A DNA stretch of 64,000 nucleotides from Isoetes taiwanensis (taxonomy: Eukaryota > Streptophyta > Lycopodiopsida > Isoetales > Isoetaceae), in contig JAJEKV010000085.1 in the NCBI GenBank assembly GCA_021234155.1, positions 124,001 to 188,000 on the forward strand, given 5' to 3'. The notes beneath the pieces are model-generated. The model was given only the letters and a program-made list of their open reading frames with translations. It had not been told where the DNA came from and searched no databases. The position numbers and the translations under genes are program-made. Shown here one piece after another: positions 24,601 to 35,709 of this stretch. Each line of letters opens with the position of its first letter. Within the stretch, counting starts at the first letter, position 1.

Positions 24601-25285
24601 GAAAAAGGAATTATTCCCCTTATCCATGTAGCTGGTTAGCAGACATTTGGATTTGATGGCCAAGGATTTAGCTTCATCTTCCTCAATGTGCTTTACCTGA
24701 AGCTCCAGAACTTCCTCAGATTGTTGTAAGCCAGCATTGTTCTTGTCTGCAAATAATTTTTCTCTCACCTCCTTTATCTGTTTGTAGATTTCATCTTTTT
24801 CTGCTTTCTTCCCCTGAAACCATTTCTTCCCCCATTCTTTAATCCATCCTTTTATCTGTTTATACTTGGCTGTAAAGTTCTTCATGCATCCACTATTTCC
24901 TATAGGAGGAATAGTGTAAAAATAGGATTTAAAATCCTCATTGAAACCTTCAACTGCCAGCAAAGAAGTGTTCAGCTTAAAAGAAGTGTCATTTGCTATT
25001 CTGCTGTTCATTTCATTCCTTGTTTCCAAAACTTGAGGGAAGTGATCAGAGATTGAGTTCCCAAAATCTGAGGTGCTTGTAGCTCCTGCCCACATCTTGG
25101 AGAAAGGTTTTTGAATGTAAAATCTGTCAAGGAGGCAGAAAACCCTGTCATCCCCTTTTCTCTTATTGCTCCAGGAAAACACTTGAGAAGAGGATGGGGA
25201 CTGATCCACAAAAGGGGAAATGAAATTATTCCATTTTTCCCTTTCCCCCTTTGACATGTTTGATTTTTTACCCATTTTCTGCTCC
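18637..25285 (-). mobile_element. L1-type LINE, 5'-truncated, carrying a solo LTR
   Basis: The 3' poly-A lies at 18639-18654 (T-run on plus). CATGTC flanks it at 18631-18636 and 25286-25291, and the host reading GKQYM to STAPTTY is continuous across the site. Reading from 25285: end of the endonuclease (RLDRFYI-like LLDRFYIQKPF, SDHFPQVLE), linker, RT with KSGKSPGPDGLPPEF, LITLIPKVENP, KLDFKRAYDTI, RGVRQGCPLAPYLF, then QYADDTFCFLKN after the LTR, then a zf-RVT block (CGQEETPLHIFQCPW, 19406-19813). A further ORF at 18851-19255 (coiled, Q/E-rich) lies downstream and is unusual. Own length without the LTR is about 3.9 kb; few disabling changes, so fairly young. Confidence 0.92.
20946..23647. mobile_element. 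Solo LTR of about 2.7 kb (fossil)
   Basis: Begins TGTGACGAGCC and ends CCGTTACA, the TG...CA form of an LTR, and is flanked by TTAGA at 20941-20945 and 23648-23652, a perfect 5-bp target duplication. No internal retroviral-type genes and no second LTR are visible, so it is best read as a solo LTR left by recombination. It interrupts the reverse transcriptase of the LINE and is therefore younger than that LINE. Ty3 or copia membership cannot be decided from the LTR alone. Confidence 0.85.
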
Positions 25286-26166
25286 CATGTCAACGGCACC
25301 CACAACATATAAAAAGATTCAAACTGTAAGTAAAAACTTTTGGGAGATTGAAGTAGGACAAGTGGACAGAAAAAATCAATGGGAAGCACATCCTATTAAA
25401 GGATCTAGAAACCTTCATTGTTTCCATGGGTGCTCAAATCACATGACACATTTACAGGTCAGAAACCTCTCTTGCTTTTGCACATATTGTTTAGATTTGA
25501 ATTGGGAATCTTGCCCCAATTCATCATATACTACGAAGTTCGAATTAGTTGTGGTACAACCCATCAGAGCTATTATTGCAGAAGAAGTACATGATGAAGA
25601 ATAAGAAGCATATATTGGCAATGCTTACTTATGTAGCATGCAAGTATCTATAGGAGATGTCTTTGCACCAAAGCTAAGTACTTGGTGTTAGAAGACTTTA
25701 TAGATATGCAAGGACAGAAGTTTGTGAAAGGGGATGAGGTCACAGAAGGGACATACTCTGAGAAGTTGGTGAATTTTAAATCCAGCTACAAGTTTTGTAG
25801 AGGAAATAAAGCAATTGTTTATGCTACTCAAGTTGCAAAGAACAAAGTCAGGTTGGTTCAAGCAAAGTAAGTTGTTAAGCAGGGAGTGGTTTACACTCTA
25901 AGTGTCGACGAAGAACAAGATATTCTAGAGAGGCTTCCCAAGTTATTGGAGTAGTGGAAAGAGAAATTGTGTAACGGGTAGTGTATCACTACTTATATGT
26001 GTGCTCATGACTACTTTTATGGATATAAAGAAGTTTCCGTATTTTGCATTCTCATTTTTGATGCTTCAGTTCCAGAATTTTATACTTGAGTGTTGATTCA
26101 ATTCCAAAATTTCATACTTTTTTCAATTGCTAGTATTTTATATTATTTTAAATTGCTGGTTTACAG

Positions 26167-26313
26167 ACAGGGCACTAAGGCCAATTTACAAGGTAAAACA
26201 TCTAAGTACAAAAGAATTAAAAAAAAGCACAAGGCCATCATATTCATTGAAGGCACTAAGGCCATTACATTTTTAAGGCATAAGGCCATTACATTCAAAG
26301 GGCACAGTGGCCT
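26167..26313 (+). repeat. 24-25 bp minisatellite, left part
   Basis: Units of about 24 bp carry AAGGC followed by AAGGCC and ATTACAT. The array continues in register on the far side of the giant element (41225-41330), where units read AAGGCACAAGGCCTGGATT. The last left unit stops at GGCCT and the first right unit starts at GCCTGGATT, so the element cut a unit in two. Confidence 0.8.
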
Positions 26314-26400
26314 GGGTAAAAGCACGCTGTGGTGTTCCAATTCGGCTGTCCCCCCTGTCCCCCCAAAATGTGGCGTTGCATCCACCACTTTTGTGGTATG
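26314..26400 (+). repeat. Left terminal inverted repeat of giant element
   Basis: A 22-bp perfect core starting GGGTAAAAGCACGC, then CCAAAATGTGGCGT, then CCACCACTTTTGTGGTA. The CCAAAATGTGGCGT box is in direct, not inverted, orientation relative to the right end. Confidence 0.85.
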
Positions 26401-27819
26401 AAAGTATAATTATGGCACCGCTCAGCTGCCGGTATTTAAGAATAGAGTCCCGCTCAGTTGTGGGGGAAATTCTAATTTCAAAAACTAAAATTCAAATTCA
26501 AATTCCTATTCTTTGGCCCCTTCCTGTTCTTTGCCTACGTCCTGTTCTTTGGCTCCCTCCCTGCTGCGAGCTCCAATCCATTCTGGATATGGATGTCAAT
26601 GAGGTAATCTGTACACAAACCGGCATTTCAGACAGGAGAAAACGAAGAAGAACCAAGGAACAAGAAATGTTGAAGAAAAGACGCCAGAGGAAAAGAAGAA
26701 GAGAAGAAAAAATTGGAGCTTGCGTAATGGGCGAAAGGATCCGGTTCATCAAGAAGTGCAAGCGATGAACGCCGTTGTCCTTAATTTGCTAACGTCTTTC
26801 CATAAAATGGACCAAAAGAATGGAGGATAGCACAAAGAAAGAAATTTTACTTGATTTTTTGAGGGATAAAACATTGGAAAAATTCATAGGTGAAGAATTA
26901 AAGGATTTGGAAGCCAAGAGCATCGTTATAAGGAGCCTCTGGGACTCCATGCAGACTGTCAAACTCTCTACCAGCAATGACTGCCTAGCAGCCAAGAATA
27001 AAATTTGCCTTTGCAATGTACGTACCCACCGTGCAGATTCTCAAACAAGTGACAAAATCAGCTAGCGAGATCTTGGAAAGGTATTAGGTGTTCACCCAAG
27101 AAACCCGCAAAAAGGCAAAAAAAAAGAGGGAAGAGATCGATTACAATGGTGGAAAATGGGTTTCTTACAAGAGGGCTAAAAGATTCGATGCAATTTCGGA
27201 TGAACATATAGAAAAGATTCAAAATTTTGGATTGAGAACACCCGAGTGTCTCCTAACACAAAGGATGTTAGAACTAGAAGATTGGAGAAATGTAAGAGAA
27301 GAACATGATGCCCACTATCCGGAGGAATCACGAGGTTAGTTTATTTACATTATTCATGTTTTCTTAGTTATGGTGCTTAGTGTGGTGGTGCATGTGGTGG
27401 TTATTGTGTTGTCAAATGATTGTGGTGTATCTTGTATGCGATGTGAATTGTGTGTAGTTGACTCTAGTCCGAAATGCAATATTTAATGTTTGGAATATTA
27501 TTAGAACATGACAGAATTGAGTACTCCTTTCTTTGGGTGTGTGTACAGTCTAAAAAATACTTGAGCTATAACTAACTCGATCCCGAGATACAAATTTTTG
27601 TTCAATAAAGACAATTTTTGTCGATTCAAGCACTCTGTTGGAAAGTATGATATATTAAAAAGGATCTTACAAAATTTGGCTTTACAAAATTTGGCTTTCC
27701 ATTGAAAGCTCTGTGCCTGAGAACTAAATTTACATGCATGATCCTAAGCAACGAGAAATCTTTGGTATGATAGCTCGAACCGGTGCATCCAAAATTATTG
27801 TTTTACGCACTAAAGCATC

Positions 27820-28165
27820 TAAGCTTTCTGCGGCCATCCCAATTTAACAGATGAGGTTTGCCGATTGCTTCCCGCATCCCCTAGTGGTAAGTACGCAATT
27901 ACGCCAAGAAAACCCCGCTGCGCAGAGTCGAGCGGACAAGTGACGAAGAACAAATATACCAAATTGCCCTTGCAGCATGTAACATAAGGCGATGGACCTT
28001 GTCTAAGAGCTCTCTTCCCGCAATCGACTCCAAGCATAGCCATTGAAGGGCCAAACATCCGATCTCGTTGTATGCCTTTAGGTTGGATTCGAAATCAGCA
28101 AAGAAGGTGGATTTAGGCATATCCACCTTCGAGAAATTGATCACGAGCCCCGTTTAACATGTGCG
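27820..28165 (-). mobile_element. LINE reverse-transcriptase fragment
   Basis: The minus-strand translation reads GLVINFSKVDMPKSTFF (28095-28150), the segment that follows the YADD motif in L1-type reverse transcriptases, with further RT-like sequence to about 27820. Neither end of a LINE nor a tail is visible. It lies in the first long intron of the transposase-like gene. Confidence 0.5.
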
Positions 28166-28439
28166 AATGCCCTCCTCGCTCACCCTACAATAGCGTAATG
28201 ATCTCTCGAATATGGATCCTACCATGTTGCGGAATGAACTTCTTCGATTTGGCTTAATTGGGAATGAAACGCCAAAAATCGGGAGGCGTAGGAATGGGAT
28301 TTAGGACCCGATCCTTTTCTAATGATTAGAAGAGGAATGTAATTATTATCGGGTGTCAATTTTCGAAGTGTTTATGAGAGCGTGCTAGGCAGATTTTTTA
28401 TGTCGACGAAATAGGATAAAAGTGGATTGATGTGATGTG

Positions 28440-29125
28440 TGGTGTCGGATGGTGTGGTGTGGTGTGGTGTGGTGTGGTGTGGTGTGGTGTGGTGTGGTGT
28501 GGTGTGGTGTGGTGTGGTGTGGTGTGGGTTGCGTTATGTCCATGGTGTCATGTGGGTGTGTGCATGTTAATGTATGATATGTGTGGATTCAATTTTATTT
28601 ATTCTCCCCCCCCCACCACACCCCATCTATCCCACCACCATAGACTACCACCACATCTTTGCCCACCACATTACCACCACCACATGCACACACATCCCCC
28701 ACGCCACACCCTTCACCACCACCACCACACTCCACCACCACCACATCACACCACAATCCACAACACCACACCACACCCACACCACTACACCCCCCACCAC
28801 ACTCCACCACCACCACACACCACCACACACCACCACGACCACCACACCCCACCACCACCTCCACCACACCACATCATAGCACCACACACCACTACACACA
28901 CCACCACCACCACCCCCCCCACCACCACACACCACTCCACCACACTCCACCACCACACACCACTCCACCACACTCCACCACCACCCCCCACCACCACCAC
29001 ACACCACTCCACCACCCCCCCACCACCACAATCCACCACCACCACCCCCCCACCACCACCTCCACCACCACCACACTCCACCACCACTCCACACTCCACC
29101 ATTTGGTGTATGGTGTGTGGTGAAT
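28440..29125. repeat. GGTGT array followed by CCACCA-rich tract
   Basis: About 80 bp of uninterrupted 5-bp TGGTG repeats (28450-28525) are followed, after a 75-bp spacer, by about 490 bp of CCA/CACCA-rich sequence (28610-29100). The strand bias flips from G/T to C/A, so the two parts are inverted relative to each other and could pair. All long ORFs here are low-complexity (His/Thr/Pro or Val/Gly) and are rejected as genes. Confidence 0.9.
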
Positions 29126-31536
29126 GGTATGGTGTGTGGTGGGGTGGTGCGTGTGGTAATGTACACAACACTAAGGTGCTGGATTAAGTGAATATGATGA
29201 GTGTGGGGCATGGTATGGTGCATGGTTTGGTGTGGTATACACATCCTAACAGTTTAGTGTTCATTTCATGCGGATGCTATTGTTCAAGAGGTTTTACGGA
29301 CCAACATCCAAAATTAAGATTAGATCTTCGAGCTTTTGAGAAGCTAAAACCACAGTTTGTTGTGAAATTGAAGGACTTCAATAGTTGCTGTTGCATTCAA
29401 GCACGTGAGGATGCAAATGCTAGTGGATGGACTCAATGGGATGAGAACCAAACATCCAAGAATTGCACTTGCACTGCGATGTTTGTAGATCACATGAACT
29501 TGGTCAATGCGGGGACACCAAAGCATAAAATTGCAAAATCTGGGAAGCTTGTGGAGATCTATATTGTGTCCAAAGAGTGAATTAGATGAGTTTCACAAGA
29601 AGGCGTGCATCTTTGGAAATTGTGGTTGTGTGGAATCAAGAAGTTTCAGACTGTCCCATGGAAGGAAGTGGCGTTAGGAAAGTAAAATGGGAGTACATTG
29701 ACTATGAAAAAAGACAACGTCTCGAAGTTACTGGTAGGAGGCCCGACTCATCAAGACAATGAGACAAAACCCAAGGAGCTTCGGATAAACCGAAAGAGCG
29801 TCTAAAATCTTTCCAACTTGCATAATTTCAGGTACCAATGGCGGGCAAAACAGTTTTAGGAGCTTCGGAGAATCTCTCGGTAGATGCATGTCTCGGTGAG
29901 TGGATTTTCCGAGAGAACTATACATTCAAGGAACAAGAGGAGGTGCAGTCGATGCGCTGGGTCAATAACCAGATTACCATTTTGGTTCAAATAACATATC
30001 AGTATGACTCAGTGGCAGATGAGATTATCAAGGAAACACATTACTATGTATCAGATGATAGGGAACCGCGATACTTTGTTAGGTACAACAACTTCATGAA
30101 GCACCACAAAATCTGGAGCGAAAGGAAGGGTTCCAAGCAGGACATTATGTGTTTTCGGATGGTGCGAAGATCTCAATTCAAGGCTTCTAGACCATTTTAC
30201 TTTGTGGCTAGGTACACAAACGACACTGATGTCTATATGATGTGGAATTTTTTTTGTTCTAACCACGGGAAAGGTGAACACGATGGCAAAGCTGCTGAGT
30301 TGAAGAGATGGTTAAGACAACTGCAATTAAAATACAGCAGCATAAAATTGGGTAATGCTCATGAAGTGGTAGAAGTTGCCGAAGAGATGTTTACTTGTGG
30401 AACATCCGAGTGTATGAACACATCTGAAACCAGTAAGAGGAAGAATATTAAAAGGTTCTTTTGGGAAGTCAAGGTGGAGGATATAGATAGAAAGAAAGCA
30501 AGGGGTGCAGAAAGGATTTTGGACACTAGGGCAGATCCATTGTGTACATGCATTCAATCCTGAATCTCCATTGCGGTTGCACCGCGAGGGAACTTTCATG
30601 CTTCCTGCGACTCTTTTGCTTGGATGGCATGTGGGGCGGTTGTGTGAACAAGCACTACGTTGATGATTGGAAACTTCAAGTTATTGTACCATCCTCCAAT
30701 GTGCATGCTGACATTGAGGACCATAAATCCAGCAGGTCCTTGTTCTCCTCCAATCCCACGATGTTAGCAGATGCACTTAGAGTTGGTGATAATTTTGCTG
30801 TCATTGCTCCGAAAGGGAATGATGAGGGTTCTGAATTTTGGATTCTGATGTGCACAAAACCAAAATGGATAGTGGAGAAAGACTTCCAACTCAATGGAAC
30901 ATGGTACCTCGCCGGTGATAGTGTCATAGAAGGTTTACAAGAAGGGCGCAAGATCAACCGTCAGCTATGATCTTTGCAGTAAAGACGCCTTAGGCATAGT
31001 ATTCACAACACATATCTGTGCAATCAGACTTCACATGCCACCAACTAAACGTCAAAACAGGACTGTATATAGGCTGGATCCTTTAGATGAGGAGAAAATT
31101 TTACAGAATTTACCCGAAGTTCTTTCTGATGATGATGAAATGTAAAACCGATACGTAGTTTTAACTCATGTGAAGTCTTGTGCTTCAGCTGTGAAAATGA
31201 GTTTGTCTTGATTTCTTTTGAAGATTTGAATTCTTACAAACACTTGATTCCTTTGTTTGTGAGATGAATTGAATATGAATTTTCATTGAAATGAATCGAG
31301 GTTACAATAACAATTATGTACATAAGAAAGATATCTGATGATTTAAGTACGAGGTGACTCATGCACCTACATACTTCCCAATACATATGTTCCTCTCGGT
31401 TCCGGCTTTTGTTGCTTCTAATCTTAAAACTTCAAGCATGAACACTCTAACATCAACTAGATCACAGTCTGAAATGTCCACAACCTACGATTAACCACAC
31501 TTTATCAATAACGAGTTTGGTTTGTCTCTGCTGCAT

Positions 31537-33362
31537 TTAAGTTGACTTACTAGATCGGGCAACAATATATTCACTCCTTTTAAGTACCCCCTCACAAATT
31601 TGTGCATAAAAAGCGAACATACGGCGAGGGCCATGAATGACCATCGGTTTGAAGAGGCGCTTGGAAATTTTCACAACATCCGAGGTTGTAAAGCTGAAAT
31701 TATTGTGTTCAAGCAATTCCAGGAACCTGCACTCAAAGTTTGTTGTCATTGTGCCACAACAGCAAAATGCAATGAGCAAGCACTAACCTCTCAATATGTC
31801 TGCTTCTGCCATGCAAGCCCGAGCTATCAAAGTGATATATCCCTGGTTTATATCTGCAATGCGAGACACCGGTGTAACTACAATTAGAAAATGAATCCCA
31901 GTGATGTCCATCACAAGCAGGCAAAAACATGTACTGGCACTTATCCAGATTCACATGTTTCCTTATTGTTTTGTAACTATTTGTGTCCTTGGACAATGTC
32001 GAGTGAAAAAGAGGGTCAAAGAAATGAAGGGGATGGCTCATTCCTTGGAGAATCAAGTATCTGCAAACATATGCATATCATCTGGCACAATCCTGATGAT
32101 CACAAATCAGATGAAAGTATCACCTTGAGAAGAGGAGGATCAATTCATCATTGAACCACTGCGTATCAGCTTCCAAAATTTTGATGTCGGTGGAGCTAAT
32201 CACGACAGTTTCAGTTCCACTCAGCACCACTTCCAGATGTGTATTTGGCTTTAGATAGTCAGGGACTGCCGAAGCTCTATTATCTCTAGTTCTAAGCACA
32301 CACGAGAACATTTGCTCACAATCCATTCAAATATTTTAAATTGAAAAAGTAGGGGAATTTTATTTGGAGGGTTTTTTTGGAGATGGCTTGGAGGGTTCCA
32401 TGTGAGAATATTCCTTAGAATATTCTATTGTGGCATGTTGCACCAGTCGCCATTTTTTTTTTCATGTAGCAAAATTCACTATAAGACCTTTTAACATAAA
32501 ACAAATTTGCGTTCATCTAATGAACATGTGTAGTGCGAAGGTTATAACATATACCATAATGAAATCATTTTGAGTGAACATTTAGCGAAATCGCTAATTA
32601 CCACACTAATAACTATTATAAATTGATATGGAAATCTTCCTACCAAGAACTGTTGTTCTTCCTCAGGCGAGGACCCTTTGGAGAACATCCTCTGTCAATA
32701 CAGGCTGACTGATGTCCAAGAAAAACCTGGGGTCGTGGTTTAGGACTTTCACAAATACATACATCAGATGTTTGCATGGAATGTATATCCTTTTCAGTTC
32801 TCTACCCATGAAATCGGGCATGTGCAGGTGGGATGCTTGCATATCCTCACTGTATAAGTTTCATCTGGTTGACGCAACTGGTATGCAACATCCCTATTGG
32901 TGATATTGGCCTTTACAGACTCAATATCACACTCCAGTTGTAAAGCTTGATTAAGCTTTGTTTCAGCTTCTACACAAAGCTTCCCTCGTCTGTGCATGCG
33001 CTTGCCAAAACGTTCCATGAAGTGGACAGAGCTGTTAAAAGTAGAAGAATTCACACTAGTCATATTGGGCATTGAGTTCCGTGGGGTGATCCCTCTAACG
33101 GAATAGTTCCCTCTCTCCAATGTTTCCAATTCTGCACTAGTTATATTTACTCCTTTTGCCACAGGCCAATCTGCTGGACGAGTTGGTATGGCTATGATGC
33201 CTGCAGCTGGATAGTAGGTATGCTGCACATTTTGAGGGCAAAACCAAAACCTTTGTGTGACCTCTATCCCATTTACTTTCCTTTGTCCAGTGAAGCATGG
33301 TGCAATAGTAGACTCTGTACGAACTTTATTAATTTCAGCATTGCATCTTCGACATACTCCTG
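31537..33362 (-). CDS. SWIM zinc finger plus Ulp1/C48-type protease gene (frame changes)
   Basis: A first visible exon starts after an acceptor near 33362: CRRCNAEINKV, then FWFCP (a Cys-rich module), followed by DWPVAKGVNITSAEL and a SWIM finger (CTCP near 32815; CKHLMYVFVKVLNHDP near 32760). A single frame change separates the first and second SWIM Cys pairs. Later exons carry a Ulp1-like fold: WFNDE-type start (32120-32326), then FFDPLFHSTLSK, FLPACDGHHWDSF (candidate catalytic His near 31902), IYHFDSSG (candidate Asp near 31827) and a FEC motif (candidate Cys) in 31537-31779. SWIM fingers bind DNA or protein; Ulp1 proteases cut SUMO-like tags. Ulp1 genes are known transposon cargo. Upstream exons may lie in the tandem array. 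Confidence 0.7.
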
Positions 33363-33379
33363 TACAAGGTATGTAGCAT

Positions 33380-35635
33380 CATCAAAGATCATCCCTTATT
33401 TATTGCTTATTGTTTGTTAGCAATTTGCTCGGGTGTTTATTGCTTATTCATTGTTTATTGCTTATTGTTTGTTAGCAATTTGCTCGGCAGTTTATTGCTT
33501 ATTCATTGTTTATTGCTTATTGTTTGTTAGCAATTTGCTCGGCTGTATCTTATCTAGCAGAAGACAAAGATCTAAAACGGACACTAGACTACAGACCCAG
33601 TGTAGCGGCGCACCCCTTCCAAAAAGGTTGGCATTTTCATTCACAATGTTTTTTTTAAACCAAAAATAAGGTTCAATGCATTGTAAAATTATTGTTTGTT
33701 ATGGTCTTAGAGCCATTTGCTTATTCATGTTCATTGTTTATTGTTTGTTAGCAATTTGCTCGGCTGTATCTTATCTAGCTGAAGACAAAGATCTAAACCG
33801 GACACTAGACTACTGAGACCAGATTAAGGGCGGGCGCACCCCTTCCAAAAAGGTTGGCATTTTCATTCACAATGTTTTTTTTTAAACCAAAAATAAGGTT
33901 CAATGCATTATAAAATTATTGTTTGTTATGGTCTTAGAGCCATTTGCTTATTCATTGTTTATTGCTTATTGTTTGTTAGCAATTTGCTCGACTGTATCTT
34001 ATCTAGCAGAAGACAAAGATCTAAACTGGACACTAGACTACCGACCCAGTGTGGCGGCGCACCCCTTCCAAAAAGGCTGGCATTTTCATTCACAATGTTT
34101 TTTTTTAAACCAAAAATAAGGTTCAATGCATTATAAAATTATTGTTTGTTCATGTTCATTGTTTATTGTTTGTTAGCAATTTGCTCGGCTGTATCTTATC
34201 TAGCAGAAGACAAAGATCTAAACCGGACACTAGACTACGGACCCAGTGTGGCGGCGCACCCCTTCCAAAAAGGTTGGCATTTTCATTCACAATGTTTTTT
34301 TTAAACCAAAAATAAGGTTCAATGCATTATAAAATTATTGTTTGTTATGGTCTTAGAGCCATTTGCTTATTCATTGTTTATTGCTTATTGTTTGTTAGCA
34401 ATTTGCTCGGCTGTATCTTATATAGCAGAAGACAAAGATCTAAACCGGACACTAGACTACAGACCCAGTGTGGCGGTGCACCCCTTCCAAAAAGGTTGGC
34501 ATTTTCATTCACAATGTTTTTTTTTTTTTAACCAAAAATAAGGTTCAATGCATTATAAAATTATTGTTTGTTATGGTGTAGATAACGCCGGCACGAGCAA
34601 ATTTGAAAAAAAAAATTTGAGGCCATGTGGCCATGGCCAAAATGGCGAGGTGTCTTGTTTTGGCCAACATGGCCCGTCCGGTTTTTTTTTGCATGCCCGC
34701 CGAGGGCTGTGGCGATATCGCCTTAACACCTGTTCCAAGGGTTTACAGAAGGGTTTAATTATGGAAGATCTTCTTCTTGTTTTTGCGCGGTGGCGGTCTT
34801 GCCAATGGTTCTGTTTTCCTAAAACAGAGTTTCTTCTTTCAAAAGTTTTGTTAGTTTGAAGAAATATGAAGAAAACCGGAGGTAAAGAAGGATGTTGGAT
34901 CGGTAGAGGGATTTTTCAGCAAATGTTGCCGCAAATTGAGATCTTAGTGCAGAAATTTGCACAGCCCGGTCCCTGAATCAGTTAATTAAAGTCGAAAACA
35001 AAGATCTCATGGACGCGCAGAGAAGAAAAGCGAAAACGAGATGCTCTGTTGTGCCCGATCAGACAGGGCAAGGATCTTGTTGCCTTGACAAAAAGCAGCG
35101 ATGGCAGCGCCGCTTTTGTTTTAATAACGCCCTAGGAGAATCGGCGAGCTAAAAATGTTTTGGGACAGGTTGCGTTATTAGTGGGTAACAGCTGTCCAAG
35201 GGACGGTTGAGATTTAATCTAACCCTGTAAACCCGAGGAGCAGGGTGTTAAGGTCTTAGAGCCATTTGCTTATTCATGTTCATTGTTTATTGTTTGTTAG
35301 CAATTTGCTCGGCTGTATCTTATCTAGCAGAAGACAAAGATCTAAACCGGACACTAGACTACAGACCCAGTGTGGTGGCGCACCCCTGTTAAAAAGGTTG
35401 GCATTTTCATTCACAATGTTTTTTTTAAACAAAAAATAAGGTTCAACGCATTATAAAATTATTGTTTGTTATGGTCTTAGAGCCATTTGCTTATTCATCG
35501 TTTATTGCTTATTGTTTGTTAGCAATTTGCTCGGTTGTATCTTATATAGCAGAATACAAAGATCTAAACCGGACACTAGACTACAGACCCAGTGTGGCGG
35601 CGCACCCCTTCCAAAAAGGTTGGCAAGCATCTGGT
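33380..35635 (+). repeat. About 222-bp tandem array, seven units
   Basis: The landmark GCACCCC recurs at 33610, 33836, 34059, 34256, 34478, 35380 and 35602, giving spacings of about 197-226 bp, with one 902-bp gap caused by an insertion. Each unit has a T-rich stretch (TTATTGTTTGTTAG), then a coding-like stretch that in the better units reads LAEDKDL, RTLDYRPSVAAHPFQKGW, then CACAATG and a T-run. The array lies between the divergent SWIM/Ulp1 and methyltransferase genes. Confidence 0.9.
34578..35251. mobile_element. 674-bp insertion in tandem array
   Basis: Unrelated sequence splits unit 5 from unit 6 exactly within TTATGGT/CTTAG of the repeat; GGT occurs on both sides (34575-34577 and 35252-35254), a likely 3-bp target duplication. 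The ends are loosely inverted (GATAACGCCGGC against TTAACACCCTGC) and TAACRCC motifs recur inside. The ORF at 34548-34859 is not convincing. Probably a non-autonomous DNA transposon. Confidence 0.65.
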
Positions 35636-35709
35636 AATTAATTTTACTTATTTTTTTGCATTCATGTGAATATAGATCTTGAACAAACGTGTGACACTTT
35701 CTTAAACAT

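Larger units (their letters stand above)
9720..25954 (+). pseudogene. Transposase-like gene, copy 2, split by nested insertions
   Basis: Five pieces of one protein lie in order on this strand. Piece 1, 9720-9866, reads YWTNYTRVLPNFKG then HPTHYLDVSQ. Piece 2, 10498-10887, reads RAFEKLKPYFVVKL, FNTCCC and CSKCGVDKMERCPKEE. Piece 3, 17930-18636, reads YIEIGKDKNGKPKK, VVDFTENYSFKEQ, HEQITI, FYISDD, FLDDAASQFK and MMWNFWYSG with EEHDSAG. Pieces 4-5, 25286-25954, read NFWEIEVGQVDRK and NLSCFC, ending DILERLPKLLE. The motif order equals that of a multi-copy eukaryotic protein family I know from animal genomes (DFAENY, QDEVQSAHW, FSDG..QYK, HGKG..DG), probably DDE-type transposases (inference). Stops occur between and inside pieces. 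Confidence 0.75.
26589..31145 (+). pseudogene. Transposase-like gene of giant element (broken)
   Basis: The start at 26589 (MDVNEV) is followed by a basic, NLS-like stretch (RRKRRRTKEQ, RRQRKRRREEK). Further blocks at 26820-27065 and 27088-27334 lead to a donor-like CGAG/GTTAGT at 27334. A long intron holds a LINE fragment and a satellite. Coding resumes near 29290 with RAFEKLKPQFVVKL, FNSCCC and NCTCTAM, then ENYTFKEQEEVQS, THYYVSDD, SQFKASRPFYFVARY, MMWNFF with NHGKGEHDG (29838-30563), RFFWEVKVEDIDRK, ELSCF, and the end RLDPLDEEKILQNLPE. The positions where relatives have the two acidic motifs (DFAENY, FSDG) are displaced by frame changes here, so this copy is probably inactive. Same family as copy 2. 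Confidence 0.75.

Noticed and set aside
26167-26313. AAGGC repeats first taken as subterminal repeats of the giant element
   Set aside because: They are in direct orientation on both sides and join in register across the element, so they are target DNA.
28432-29244. Long ORFs rich in His/Thr/Pro or Val/Gly (up to 251 codons)
   Set aside because: They are translations of the TGGTG/CCACCA satellite in several frames on both strands; no gene evidence.
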